A DNA stretch of 64,000 nucleotides from Lycocorax pyrrhopterus obiensis (Eukaryota > Chordata > Aves > Passeriformes > Paradisaeidae), in the NCBI GenBank assembly GCA_014706295.1, contig JACSVZ010000002.1, positions 15,608,494 through 15,672,493 of the forward strand. The letters run 5' to 3'. Under the pieces are notes generated by a model. The model searched no databases, was not told the origin of the DNA, and worked only from the letters and a program-made list of their open reading frames with translations. Position 1 is the stretch's first letter. Each line of letters begins with the position of its first letter. Shown here piece by piece: positions 49,701 through 63,300 of the stretch. The position numbers were made by a program, and so were the translations under genes.

Positions 49701-52700
49701 AGAAATTCATGTTTCCAAGGTTTTCCTGGCAAAGTAAGGCTACAAGAAGCCATATTATAGAATTTTGTTCATTTTGCTGCAAGGCATACTGATTACACAA
49801 ACAGCTCCTAGCTGAAAAGGGGATGGGATTTTGACTTGTTTAAAACAAAGAGTTTTTCTCTTCACTGTGTTTAGTATTTGCCAATACTGCTACAGGATTG
49901 CTGTCTTGTATGATTTCTTTTTTTCCAGCTACTTCCATTGCAATCTGTTTTGTTTCTGTACCCATATTATGCTCAAAGAAAAGTAGTATGGCCCTGCATG
50001 GCTAGGGTTTTTTGTCAAAAAATTTATCTTCAAGTGTTTGAACATTCAGAGCTTTTTTTTTTCAGTAAGTCTTAAATAGGCCACTTTTTCTGCAGTTCAG
50101 AAAACTATATTCTGCAATTACCTGTAATCTTATTTGTCCTTATCCTGAACTGTATCTTTTTTTCTTCATCCAGCTGCCATATTTTTACTGGGAAAGGTAT
50201 TTGTGGAAGAAAAGCCATTGATTTTTATCTTCAGTGCCATCTAAAAAAGATACGCATGGGTTTATTCATGTCTGATGTTAAACCAAAACGATAATTTGGA
50301 AGCCATATATTCAGAATATAAATGACTCATCTTTAGGTGAAACTGACCCTAATTAGATCTAGATCAGCCGTCATTTGACAGAGAGAAAGAAAATTCATTT
50401 TCTCTGAAATGTGGTAATGGCTAGGAAACTAGCCCCAGAACCTTAAATTAAAAGCAGGTTTTAACATGCTGGCTCCATTCCTGCCTTCAATATCAGCCTC
50501 TGCCTGTTTTAGTTAAATAAATGGTAACAAAAGAAGACAGACTGGGTGACGTTAAATAAAGAGAAATTTAAGAGAGCAATTATAGCATTAAAAGGGGCCA
50601 GAGGTGAGGAACTATAAACTTTGTGGAACAAAGTGCAGCATCGCAGTTTCTCCAAAACTTTGTTCCCTGAAACCTTGTTAGTTCTGGTCACGCAAAGCTG
50701 GTTGTGAGTGAAGGTGCCTGTCCCCAGCCCAGGGCAGGAGTCTGCTCCTGCATCGGTCTGGCCACGCTCCCAGTGTGCCACTGCCCTGCATGGGCAAGTG
50801 TGAGACGCGGGATGGGCGGTGGCAAGGGTGGTTCCTGGGGTGGTCAGTGGCTCTGCTGGGGTGGCATCTCCCTGAGCAGCATCTTATTCTGCTTCTCCAT
50901 CTCACTTTTCATTTCATTTCCATACCATGAATGACTTGCTCCTCTTCCCCAAATTGCCAAACGGCTTTGGAGAAAGGAACTTGCAGGAGAATGGGCTGTC
51001 TTTCCTAGCCACAGGTTTTGAAGGATTTGTGTTAAGGAGGTAACAATGAAGCAACAGCCCATCACAGTCACTTAAAGTCCTAAAAGAACAGTTCTGACCA
51101 TGGTCTTTTGTAATGAAATCAAAGCTATCACTGCAAAACCAATTGCTCGAATAACATATGGTGGGCAAAGCTCAGAAGATTAGGACTTTAATCCATATAA
51201 GCACCCGAGAAAGATGCATAAAGGAGAATTGATTTTTAAAAAATCATCTGGTCCTCACTTGCTTTGAAATGTGATGCCTTTGTTATGAATGAGGCTATTT
51301 ATGCATCAGTGTTCTGTGTGCGTGTGTAGTGAGACGTAAGAAACACACTCGTGACCAGAATACGTCCATAACCTGATGTTCTTGGGTAGTTCAGAACACA
51401 AAAAAATCCCAGTTCAAGGCTTTCTAAATGTTTAGTTGCAGGAGGAATGATGTAGAAAGGTAAAAGCTTGTGCGTCAGCTGTCTTTTGAGCTGGAGCAGA
51501 GTCCTGGTGTGCAGTCATCACTCATGATCACCCTGTGCCTTGCAGGGCCCAAGCAAACCCAGCTTTCACACATCTCCCTTCTGAAGATTAAACTAAAATA
51601 TATCCATACTCTGGAAGCAAAGAACAGTGGCTAGCACAGTATAGCTGGATTTCCCTGACCTAGCAAGTCCTGTCAAGGACCAGGGAAGGCATCCCCAAAC
51701 AAGCATTCAGAAACTGGTAAGTGTACCAAAAACTCACGAATATTTTAAGATTGCTAACTTTCATATTGTTTACTTTTGCTTTTTGTTTTCATACTGTTTA
51801 AACTGCAAGGTTTCCAGCTTTTGATAACTTTGAGGGATGGAGGAAATAAATATTCTCAATTAATTACATAAATTCAGGATTTGGGTATTTAAAAAAAAAC
51901 CCCATTAAACAGTGAAAACTGCAGTGCTAGCTAAAAACTGCTGAGATCTTCAAGAATCTAATGCCTAATTTGGTATTGCCCTGTGTAATATTAACTTAAT
52001 TTTTTGCTGGATACTGAGCATGGTAGAAAGGGGGCAAGGGGGAAAAGTGCTCACATTATTATTGATCAGATTTTCAAAATCAGTTCCTATGAAAATTAAT
52101 TAAAGGACTCTAAATGTCACTATTTAATTCAAGATTCTGTTCATATGCTAGAGTCTGCAGTACAGGTACCTGATCATTAAGACATGATCAGTTTGCTCTG
52201 AGATCCTTGTACAAAGAATGCCTGCATCAAGTTCTCTTATGGGATCAGTTTCCCTTGTGGTTTTAATGTAACTTTTAGAAATGCAGGACATGTTGAATTT
52301 TACAGAACTCCTGCTGGTTTCTGGGTCCTGACACCTTTAGCTATGTGAATTATTTGCATCTTAAAATATTCTTAGAATGTAGAAGACCAAATTTTATGGC
52401 CCTAATAGCTTGTTGGTGAATTTCAAAGTGGTGTTATCAGCACTGATGCATAGGTCTGGGGAAATGTCCCTTTTCCATCACCCAGGAAAAAAGAGAGGGC
52501 AATGTGCATTGGATTCTTTAGGAAAAATGAAAATGAAAGTGCTTGTTCCAAGCTGATAAAGTTTCTTTGAAAAAGAAAAAACTCTGTCCTCCCCAGTGGC
52601 GTTACCACAGTGGGAGCACATCATCTCATACCTCCAAGATTTCTCAGGAAATCCTGTCTTTTTCCAGGCCAGGCTGGTGCTTGGAAGGCACTCCTGACAG

Positions 52701-53921
52701 AAGACAAAAGGGTACAGGTTCCAGTTGCCTTGTATAAGGGTTTTGGATTGTTTGGGTTTTTTTCTTGGTGTGGGGTGGGAGGAGGGAGAAGAGGTATTCT
52801 TTCAGTTTAAGGGGATTTTCTCAAACTGGTTGCATCATTTAGTCCCATCTCATGCTCCAGGTCCCACGTCAGCTCCTAATGAGCCAGGCTCGTTAACCTG
52901 GTTCTAGTTCATCCTGCCAACACATTTTGCTGGAACTACCCACACACTTAACTCTGGGCATGCTGTTGAGCACTTTGCCAGATTAAGACTTTTACTGCTT
53001 GTCTAAGAACTGGTTTAATTAAAAATTATCACCTTTTTCACATGTGTGTTCCAAGAGCATAGAGTACAGGTTTTTCAATATTTGCTTGGAAACAACAAAG
53101 CCTACAATTTTCTCTAACAATGAAACCAAAATGGTTTGAAAGGCAGTACCTTGTGAGTTGAGACAATGATCTATACAGTCTTTTACAGCAGCTTTCTTAT
53201 ACTTTTTATGCTTTAATGGTATGCATCTGCTGCAGAGGGTGGTGCTCCCACATAGCTGAGGACAGGACATTTATTAGAAGAAACAAAGGGATTTAAGTCT
53301 CTGGTTTTTAGGTATTAAAATTTCTCCATGTCCACATCCTGGGAAGGGCAGCCATATCAAGATAATTTCGTTGTTGTTGCTCTGTGTATGTCAGCTCCTC
53401 CATGACTAACGTGTCCCATATTCTTATCATCCAAATCTTGACATCAGATGGTTTCTTTTAGAGTGGGATGTGATTAAGCATTGCCGGCACAGAGAGCTCA
53501 GAGATCAGCTTGCACGCCTCACTTTCAATGAGTCTGTAACCAGCACACTGAGGATAAAGACTTCCTGAGGATGAAAATAGCACCCATATGTAACATGAAA
53601 CACCAGGTTTTGAGCCTGCAGAAATTCACCTGAGCCCAGAAGAAGGACTGGACCCTGCATGTCCCTGTGAATCCCAGCATTTCGCTTGGACTTGCAGAGC
53701 TAGTGCTGGAGCTGCCATGCTGCCATCTGTTTACCTTTAAGAAGAGCCTGAGGGGTTTAGGACAGGGGTGAGTGGTCCATACACCACATGGAGGTGAGGA
53801 AACAGCAAAAGTCATTCACTAAGCTCCAGAGACCAGCTTCTCTCAGCATGTGTCACTGGATGAAGCCTGGCTTAGCCAGAGCCCTCTAAAGTGATGCTTG
53901 CCCTGTACCCTCCCAGTCAAA

Positions 53922-53958
53922 CACAATAAAATAAAAAAAACACAATAAAAATAAAAAC
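53922..53958. repeat. A-rich two-copy tandem repeat with AATAAA motifs
   Basis: CACAATAAAATAAAA is repeated as CACAATAAAAATAAAA, giving several overlapping AATAAA hexamers on the + strand. There is no gene upstream on this strand to which a poly-A signal could be assigned. The simplest reading is low-complexity slippage. Confidence 0.7.
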
Positions 53959-56594
53959 CTACAGCCAACACAGACTTCTTTCTTATAACCAGCCATCTCC
54001 CAGCGACCTGCACAGCAGTGCCACAGCTCTTGAAGATCACAAAAGCCAAAAGCTGAGCACCAGCTTCCCCAGCCCAACAGAGCTGTCTCCACCGGTACCT
54101 CTGCAGACAGCACTGCTGCTGCTGTGCCCATGTGCTCCCTGGAACCAAGAGAGGTTTTGTCTGCAGGTCACCCAGCATGGGGGGATTCACACCCTGGGTG
54201 GGCCCCAGGCTGCTGCTGCTTCTACAGATGCCTTTCCCTCTAAGGCTTCTCACAACTTTGTTGTTTCATCTCTTCTTTCATATGTATCTACAGCTTCTCT
54301 GGTATGAGTTTTTTTATAGAGAGCAAATCCTATTTGTCAGTGTTCTGACAAAATGACAGAATGGGTTAACTAGAGTGGAGGTTTTTTCTTCACACATAGG
54401 ATGTTTATTCTAAAGACGGGGCTTAGAAAGATGAATGGTTTGATGAGTTTAGATCAGGTAAATTAATTAAAAAGTACTTTTGTTCTTGGAGAAAGTTTTC
54501 TCTCTGACACTCTGATGTCCTTGAGAAAACAGGATGAAGAACTTTTTGGTTTGATGTTTTAAACACAACTTTGCTTATTCTTTTAATCAGAAACTTTTTT
54601 TCACCCAAGAACTTCAAAAAGAAGTGCAATCATTTTCAGGGATTACTTTGAAATGAAGGGTTCCATTAGATGTTAAATCAAAAATTTCAGACTGAGTCTC
54701 CTTGTCTTATGTTTTCTTGATTTTTTATTGCAAATTCTAAAAAATTTCCTGTGTTTGTTTGACCTAAAATTATTTTTCTTATCAAGTAGATATTGCCAGT
54801 TTCTAGCCCAAGACAGGTGTATGTCCATGCACTGATCAGTGCTGTATAAAAAGCAACAGTAATTTAGTAATGGCTTTGTTGACTAGACTGTTTCCCACAG
54901 ACACGATAATTTGGATGTATTCCAATAAAAAAACCACAGTCATACTCTGTGAAGTGTGGCCCACTGTTATACATCACTATATTGCTACCATATCTACTGA
55001 AAGATTTGTTCTGCATATCTTCTTTTTCTACCAAACTTTGCCAAAGGTCATGAGAAATGTAATGTAAAGTACATTGAAGAGGTGTGGGGATGTGATTCCT
55101 TAGCAGCTTGAACAAATCTGTTGCTGTAGAGACAAAGGACAATTTTCTCTGGGCTGCTTATGTGGATAGTTTTACTTGAATGGGCTGTTACCTCAGTATG
55201 CATGAAAAAGCTTTAACATCTTCAGTGTCCCTCTCCTTTGAAGCAATATAAAGTGTCTCTGCCCCTTTTCTTAGGCAAATGAGCTTCCTGGGTTCCTTTC
55301 AACATAATTTTTACATAGCACCTCAGGTATGATGGTTTGGCTGTCTTTAATTACATTCCCATATAGAATTAACAGTCAGTTTTTATCAAATGATGGTATT
55401 ACTTGTTCTGCCTCTTCCCATTTCTTTCTGATCCTATCCTGTAGCTTGCCTATCCCCACAATGGAGCAGAGTACACCCTGAAGTGAGGTCTTGTGTTGCC
55501 AAGGCTTTTCCTCTAAAGCCAGTGTTTGCCCACTCTGCTGATGAGAAACTGCCCCTCCAAAGAGGCGCATTTGCCTCAGTATTTGTCTCTTCTTCATAGT
55601 TATGGTTTTCTCTTAGATTTTCCCAGTTGTGTCAGCATGTGTGGTCCAGTGACTTGGCACTGTCACATCCATCTCCTTTCTCTTCTGCTTCTTCCTTGGC
55701 TGTCACTAGGTCAGGAGGTCCCACTTCATGCAGGGAGACCTCAGAAGGACTCCAGCCACTCGTGGAGCAGTCAGCCAGCCACGCCGCTGTGTGAGACTCA
55801 CCATGGGGCAAGTCAGCTCTGTGTCAGCTACAGAGTCCCCCTCGGGCAGGGAATGGCACAGCGACTTCTGAGCTGGGAATATCTCGGCAAGGTTTGGGGA
55901 ATGCATTAAGAAAACAATAAGGCTGAAGACTTGCACGAAGTCAGAAAGTGCCATGTGGGAGGTATGCATATCCTGAGCTCAGCCCCTCCACATCCCTGAG
56001 ATGCCTGACACCCTGTAATTATAGGCTCATAGACATAACTTGTACTCAAAAGTTTCACTTCAACCAAAGATCCACAGAGACAGCATCTCATTTTGGTGTA
56101 GCCATCCTTAATTTCTTTGACCTAAGCTTCCCAATTGTGTCTTTTGAATTTGGCATTTAATACAATCCATTCTTTTTCTCCATTTCCCAAATAGTCTGTG
56201 GAGCCAGACTAATCGCTGCTCATCAAATGCCCATTGTGTTCCTATTTCCCTGTCCCATGGTAACAGACACTTTTATTGTGATTATTCATCTGCTGTTCTT
56301 TCATTAATGAAAGATTTAGATTTTGCTGCCATAAGGCCTCTTCAATGGCTTTATACTTGAACACGATTTCAAACAGAAACCTGTTCTTTGGTACCGCCTA
56401 GCAGTGACACTGGAGGGTCTTTTGTAGCTTCTTGCTTGGTCAGTGACCATAAGAAATGTCCACTTCAAGGACTGATGACATCCATTCCCTCTTGACAGGC
56501 TAGCTGCCAACCTACTGCAGCCTACATGCCCCTCAGTAAGGAGCCATAAGGGAAACGATCACCATTATTTTTTTAGCATGTCTCTTCCTCCCAC

Positions 56595-56618
56595 CTCTAG
56601 TATGAACTCTAGTATGAG
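56595..56618. repeat. 12-bp tandem duplication
   Basis: CTCTAGTATGA followed by A or G occurs twice head to tail with one mismatch. Confidence 0.75.
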
Positions 56619-57303
56619 GCTGCTTGGAAAAGTTTCCCACACCTTTGAAGTCCAGTTGAATCCCTCTGCCTGTATGTATCTGCTCTAGCCTGTGCCAGAT
56701 TGGGCATATATTGCCTGAAATGTCATTGGGTAAGGCTAGTGTGTTTCATGAGGAGTATGTTTATTAAAGGAATGCCCATTCTCTTGCATGGATTCTGGGC
56801 TGTCGTCACTGCCAGGTCCTTGCTGTGTCCCCAGGAGAACTGGGAGTCTTACTCTGCCTAGAAGGCTATGTGCAGATCAACTCTCCATACTCTTTGCCCC
56901 AGCCTACTTTTCCCTTTAATTAAGACCAACCCTGTTATCTAGAACCTGGGGAAAATTAGGATACATTTAGCCTTGCATTGAGTTAGTGTATTTATGATCA
57001 TTCTTGGTACCATAAAATTGTCTTTTCCAGGAAGACTGTCTCCTGGATTGCTTGCTCTCAAGGACTGTCGGTCTTTATAGGTCTGGTTTGGGGTGTAAGT
57101 GCGTGATCTTTCCAGGCACAGATACCACCACATAGACTGAGTAATGGACTATGCTCTTTGCCTTAGTTTATTTAAGGTCTTTAGTGAAAAAGTAGAGGAA
57201 GAAAACCTGTCCTTGTGCTGTGCTCATTTTTATAGATCATAGTCTTCAAAGAAAAAAATCTATTAGTGGTATGGTGATGATGGCATATTTTTAATAGGGT
57301 GGA

Positions 57304-57352
57304 AAGCTATCCTTCTCTTAACCCTTGGAGGTTAAGCTTTCCTTCTCTTAAC
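57304..57352. repeat. 30-bp tandem duplication
   Basis: AAGCTATCCTTCTCTTAAC and AAGCTTTCCTTCTCTTAAC are repeated with a 30-base period and one mismatch. The sequence between them is not duplicated elsewhere nearby. Confidence 0.75.
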
Positions 57353-60300
57353 ACTGAGTCAGTCCTCCACTAAGTTCCTCATTATGTCTTTCACTCCTTC
57401 CATTCTGTTCCTTTTTCCCCTCTTCTTTAGCCTGTTAGATAAGCACTTTTTTACATTGCAGATTAAAAAGTAGGCCAGATCCTCCTAGAAAAAAGGCTCT
57501 ATGTTCCTCCTTACAGTCATGGAAAGTGATGTTGGAGTTGTCTTGCAGCTCTGTCACTCACAGATCACACACCCATAGCACTGAGACCTGGGCAGTCTCT
57601 TTGCTGTCTGCCTCCTCTTTCTCAGGTTCAAGCTTTTTCTCACGCATCTTTTTTCCATGTCCTTTTAGCTTCATTTTTATTATCACCTGTATCTCTGTGA
57701 TTGAGCCTATTTTTCATGGAAACCCACTCCACCCCTGTGTGTGAGCTGCCTCAGCAAGGAGCACTTCACAGCTGGACCAGGCACCTCTAGAGCCCTGGAC
57801 TTCTCAGGAAGGGCAGGATGGCTGTTCCCTGCCTGCAGTACAGCAGCACTTCCAAGACCCCACTGCAGAGCAGGTTCCTCCAGACAATTGTCTTCACAAG
57901 ATGGTGCCTGCCCAAAACTGCTTCTAATTGGAGTGTAAGGCAAAAGACCATGAGAGAAACGAGAGGTTTGCAGCACACAAAAACTAATGAGGTAATACTC
58001 AGGGAGTAAACTTGTATAGTGAGATAATAAGGCTATAGTAACCTATAATAAGATTATTCCTCAGAGGCTTGTTTTTATAAAAATTTTAATGTGCAGTCCA
58101 GACTTCTGTCCCACTGCTGCCAGTCCTGTGCCTTGCTGCTGCTGTCCTCCAGGTCTGAAGGCCTGAAACAGCCCTTTTGCTTTTGGGTTTTCAGAGGAGC
58201 AGAAAGCATCAAAATGCCAGACAGGGGATTGTGTTCAGTGCTTGCAGAGGATGGTGAGAACAGCTCCTGGGGCAGATATGAGGAGAGCAGATTCAGCCTA
58301 TCTGGCTCAGGTGGTGGAGGTGCCTTTCAGAATTCAGTCTTTCAGCACAGTTCTCATGTTCTAGCAAGTTGTCAGCCTGCTCTTTGAAAAGGCATCCCTG
58401 TAACTCTGTGAACACGGTCCCTTCAGATCCCTTCACTACTGAGCACTGCTCTGTGAACTCAATACTCTGAGCGGGGAGTTCACACAAATCAACCTTTTTC
58501 ATACTTTTCCTCTGGTGCATCGTTCTCATTTTATAGCAAAGTCGCTTGAATTTGACCTGAGCTGTCACAGCAAGAGAGATTCTACAAGCTTTGAGGATAA
58601 TAGATTTGTTTCAGAAAGCAAATCTAGACTCTTCCATAAGCCTTGAACTAACTTGATTTTCCTGCAGTAACTGCATTCTTGTGACAGCAGTGTGGCCTGT
58701 AAAGAAAGCATTTAATATTTTCTCAAATCCTCCAGTCCTTGACTTTTCTGTAAGATACTCCCTATATGCATAGATATTCATAGCCAGACTGACTGCTCCT
58801 TGTTGCCCTTCTTGCTAGAGAAGTGTGAGCCCAGAGACGACTGGAACATTTCTGAGATAAGAGACGTAGCTCCAGTTTTGAACTGTGTATAATGTGTGGG
58901 GGCTGAGCTGCTCCAGATCAAGCAAGAAAGTTTAAAAAGTAAGGGGATAAAAAGTAACATGAGGAAATTCTTGGTTAATGATGAGCATTGGATAGACTAG
59001 CACAGATACTGTGACAGTCTTAGAAAAGAGAACTCTTTGATTACTCAAGCACTTTATTTTGCTAATTGCAAAGAGGTTACTTCAGTCTAATCAGTTGTTC
59101 ATAATAACAGATCAAGCGTATCATCACATACCTTATCTACATAAGAATATGCACTAGTTCAGTTCAACCTGGTGCCATGTGTTGCATGAATATTCTTATT
59201 TAATTTAAGAATGTATTTCAATTTATTATCAAGCTGCCTTGAGCTCATATACAGTAAACCAGAAAAAGACCTGTCTCAGGAGATTGCTGAGTTAACCACA
59301 CACTTTCAGAGCAACTTGTCTCACAGGGTGTGGTTCCTCTGGCAGTCTTGTAGACATCTTTATCTGAAGTGGTCACCACAATCTGAGTATCTGGAGTCAG
59401 TGAATCTAGGGCACAATTCATTCCATCCTAAATCAGATGCATAAATGAGATTAGTTGAATTATACCATATGGGTATCTTTCCCTCCCCATTGCTCCTAAA
59501 TGGAGCTAAAGGTGACAAGCTCAGCTGAAGAGCTCTTGTCTGATGCTCTGCACTTGGATCATGTAACTTGACCTGTCCTGCTCCAGAGAGGTAACCTGAG
59601 CCAGACTGGACACATGACCCAGCCCCATGGTGAGGTCTGGGAGGGAAGAGTGACTCTGCCTCGGGTGCTGGTGGATCTGTGTGGAGCTGCAGAACGTAAG
59701 ACCTGAAGTATTTGATTATTGCTGCTAAAGGCAGGGACAGCAGTAGCCTCAGAAAAGACAGAGAGAAAGGAAAGGAGCCTAATGCCAAAAGGCAGTGAGG
59801 TTATGGGGTGCTCAGGCTGTTCAGCTGACTGCAGAAAGCATCTCTATGGGCCTCTCACATTTCCTAGGAAAGAGGGGTGGTACAGAGAGTACATTCACAA
59901 GAGAGGACGACAAAGGCATGCATGGTCTAAACATGCAAAAGAGTGGAGACAGCTGAACTCACAGGCCAGGGGACTCTGAAATCCCTAGGGGGCGAAATGA
60001 TGAGAGGTATCAATAATTTTAAAAATGCAACCCCTGCTTCAAGGATCAGGAAAACCTAGATGGCAGCAGGCAGTCATCTTGAGGGGCAGCTGTCCTTTCC
60101 CTTCTGTCTCAAGACAGGCAATGTGAGTGATGGAGTCTGGAGGTGTAGTTAGTGTTTTAAGTCGCTGATAAGAAACCTCAGGTACCCTCTGCTGTACAAG
60201 GCACAGGATACCTGAAAACCATCACTCTGCTGACCTTCCTGTTAACTTTTCCTTGCAGTCAAAACTGTGACTTGTCAGGAGCAGCAGATCTGCTCCTCTT

Positions 60301-63300
60301 GCATCCTTTCCCTGGCCTGCTCCAGGGCACACAGGCAGGATAAGGACTTGTAGGACAGAAGAAAGAGGGACCTGCCTCCTTTATATGTCAGCAGTTCAGT
60401 CTGGGGCCACAGCTCACTCACCCCCTAAGGGCTCCTCCATGAATGATCCTACAGATACACTGAGCTTTCTTGAATCTCGTTGGTTTTGGAAAGAAATCTG
60501 ACTGCAGGTGTTCAGAAGGCAGAAATTCACTTTGTGAAATATTTCCATTTAATAATCTTTTGGTCCTATTTGCTCCCAATAGGAACACCTCTCCACTCTT
60601 TTTGGCATATCCCATACATAAAAATGTAGAAAAGATGATTTTGTGTGGAGTTATCTGATGTTCAATTCACTACTGACTATTAAAACTCGTGAGATATTCT
60701 CCTTGTTATTCTTCCCCTCAAGAAAGAGAAATGGTAACCCAAGAAAAATGGTTTCTTGAAGTGTTTTGATATGATTGAAAAAGCATGATGTGTCACAAAA
60801 TGATGGCTGTTGCTTTGGTTGTTTTCTGATCTATTTCTCCCCAGAAAGAACTAGGGATGAACTTGGGAGTAAAATCTCATGTGGTGTTAGCTGTCTTTAT
60901 GGGACTTGTTAAACTTCTGAGTTCCGAAATGTTTGTCATTCTGATTGATTGGGTAGAAAAACTTCAGGTCACAGAGGCCAGGCCTGGGGTGTGACAGCCA
61001 TGGCCTGTAGCTAAGCCTAGCCTTGCTGATCCAGTATGCTACAGTCCTGGAGAAGAACATACCTTCCCTGAAACTCTTGGCAAAAGATAAGATGCTGGAC
61101 TTGGTGGTCGTGCTCAGTGGAGAGGATCCTGTGCCTCTCACAGGACAGTGTGAACTTCAGTATGGAGTTCCAGTATGCACATGAGGTGAAAGAAAAAATA
61201 AAAAAATGAGAGCCCACGGTGAAATAATTGTCCAGATTAAATAACTCAGTCTAATTATGTTTTGGGAGAGCTTTTCAAATTCCAAAGGCTTTTGGGTGCT
61301 TAAATTTTTCTGACATCCTTCTATTATCTGAGATATTAAGGTAGTTAAAGCCTGAGAAAAATGTAAGCTATGTCTGCATATTTTGTGTGGTGCTATCAGT
61401 TAATCCGAAGGCTTTCTCAAGGAATCTGGTTCTTAGTCTGGGATTTAGAAAAATTACATTAATGTTCCTTTCCCTCCAACCCTACAGCCATTAGATTTAA
61501 GTTACGGTCTCTCCCAGCCTGATTTCTACAAGTTCCTGCTCTTGTGTCTCTTGGCACTCATTCCTCTCTCGTGAGTCTGCAAAACCTCTGCTGCCCACCT
61601 TGCCCCTCTCGCTTTCACTCACTGCACCAGCACCACCCGAAGCCATCCCATGACTGTCCTCTCATGTGACTCAGTCCTGGGTCCTCCACAACCCAGCCAG
61701 CTGTTACTCACCCACACTTTTGCTCTAGATTCCCAGTTCAGAGCCTCTTCTTCCTTGATCTCCCGCACATCCCTGTTTTCTCATGAGATTTTGAAGGAGA
61801 CTAACTCAGAAAGCAAGGTCCTGTGGCACCTGGCCCAGACAATGAGGAAAATCAAAGATTACAGGTAGAGGTTGGGGTGCTTCTTATGCCTCGGGAGGAA
61901 ATTGCTTCTGCCCCTTTTGCTGAACCCACTGGTGATCCAACCAGCTGTGGACCAGAACTGCAGGCTAGCAGAAGACCTGAGACCTGGGATCCATACAGCT
62001 CTTAGGGGTGTAGCTGTGGTAATTTCTGGAGTGTATAAGAAGAATTAGGCACTGCAAAAAATTAAGGCAGCAAACTGGTCTCTAACTGCAAATCCAGTAG
62101 AGCAGGTGCTGCAAATCTAAACCCTTGACAATGGTGCCTTGGCACACAGGGCATGTGACGGAGCTGACATGATGATGTTTCTCTCCCCAGAGTTCCTTTC
62201 CCTGCCCAGCAATGCAGCTTTGGACAAAATGGTTTGGGGACTGGGAATATGAGCTCCTTCCACTATTGCCTTGTGGGCGCTCAACTCTGGGATCCACCAG
62301 CTCTCTGGGACACAGAGACTAGCCAAACTTGATCCAGTGCGTTTTGCTGGGTGGGAGGGGCAGGAGAAAAGGCTTTTAGTACTGATCTACTGAAAGGTGC
62401 AATAAAGAGAAACACTTAAGGCAGGATCTTCCCCACCCAATTCTGTAGTTTCAACCATCACATCTGATGGGTCAAGTGCTAGCCTGTATATAAACTCTGC
62501 AGCAGGTCCTCTGCAGAGCATCCCAGAGTTCTGGCTGTCAATCCTGCTGCCAGAGGGACCTGCTGGGGCTTGCCAGTCTCCCACTTGACCTGGGTACTCC
62601 GCACTCTTCTGCATAAAACCCAGCCCATGGAAGGTGGATGTGAAGGTGCTCTCTGATACATCCTGGTGAGCTGGAGGGTAAACCCAGGTTCCTCCCAAGA
62701 GCCACTCACAGTAAATGGCAGAGGAGAGCATGGAGGAAAGAGAGGCATAGAAGGGAAAGTAAAAAATACAAGAAATACCAGCCAGGATGAATGCCAGTAA
62801 CTGACAGAAAAGATACAAGAGAAATGGCCTTCTGAACTCTCAGAAGTGTTGTTAAGAAAAAGGAAAAAGAAAAATTTTAAAAAGAACCGTGTTTAGGAAT
62901 TTTTGTACTATCAAAGAGGTACTAAGGGGGCCAGATTACAAAGGATTAAGGCCCAAAATCAATAACCCATTTTAAACCTAGCATGGCAACAGCTGGCAAG
63001 GGACTCTAGGAAAGGAGAGGAATTGTTTAAAGGTCATTGGAGTAGCTGGGAGTTAGGAGATGAAGCTGAACATCAGCTTGCTCATGGCTGATTCAGATTT
63101 CCTTGAGTGACTGCTTCTATCGATGAGTCCAAGCCTCTGAGGCTGAAGGACTGTGTCAAGAGAAAAGGACATCCTCTTCTGGGAAAGGCTGACAACAGAC
63201 AACAATGATGAGTGCCTTGGGCAGGGACTTGAGCCAACCTGCCCAGCAGATTATCACATCCTGCCAAATTGTGCTAAACGTAAAAACCTGTACCAGGCTC

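Noticed and set aside
52768..52793. G-rich stretch (ggggtgggaggaggg) as a G-quadruplex
   Set aside because: Only three clear G-runs of three or more, so it does not meet the usual four-run pattern.
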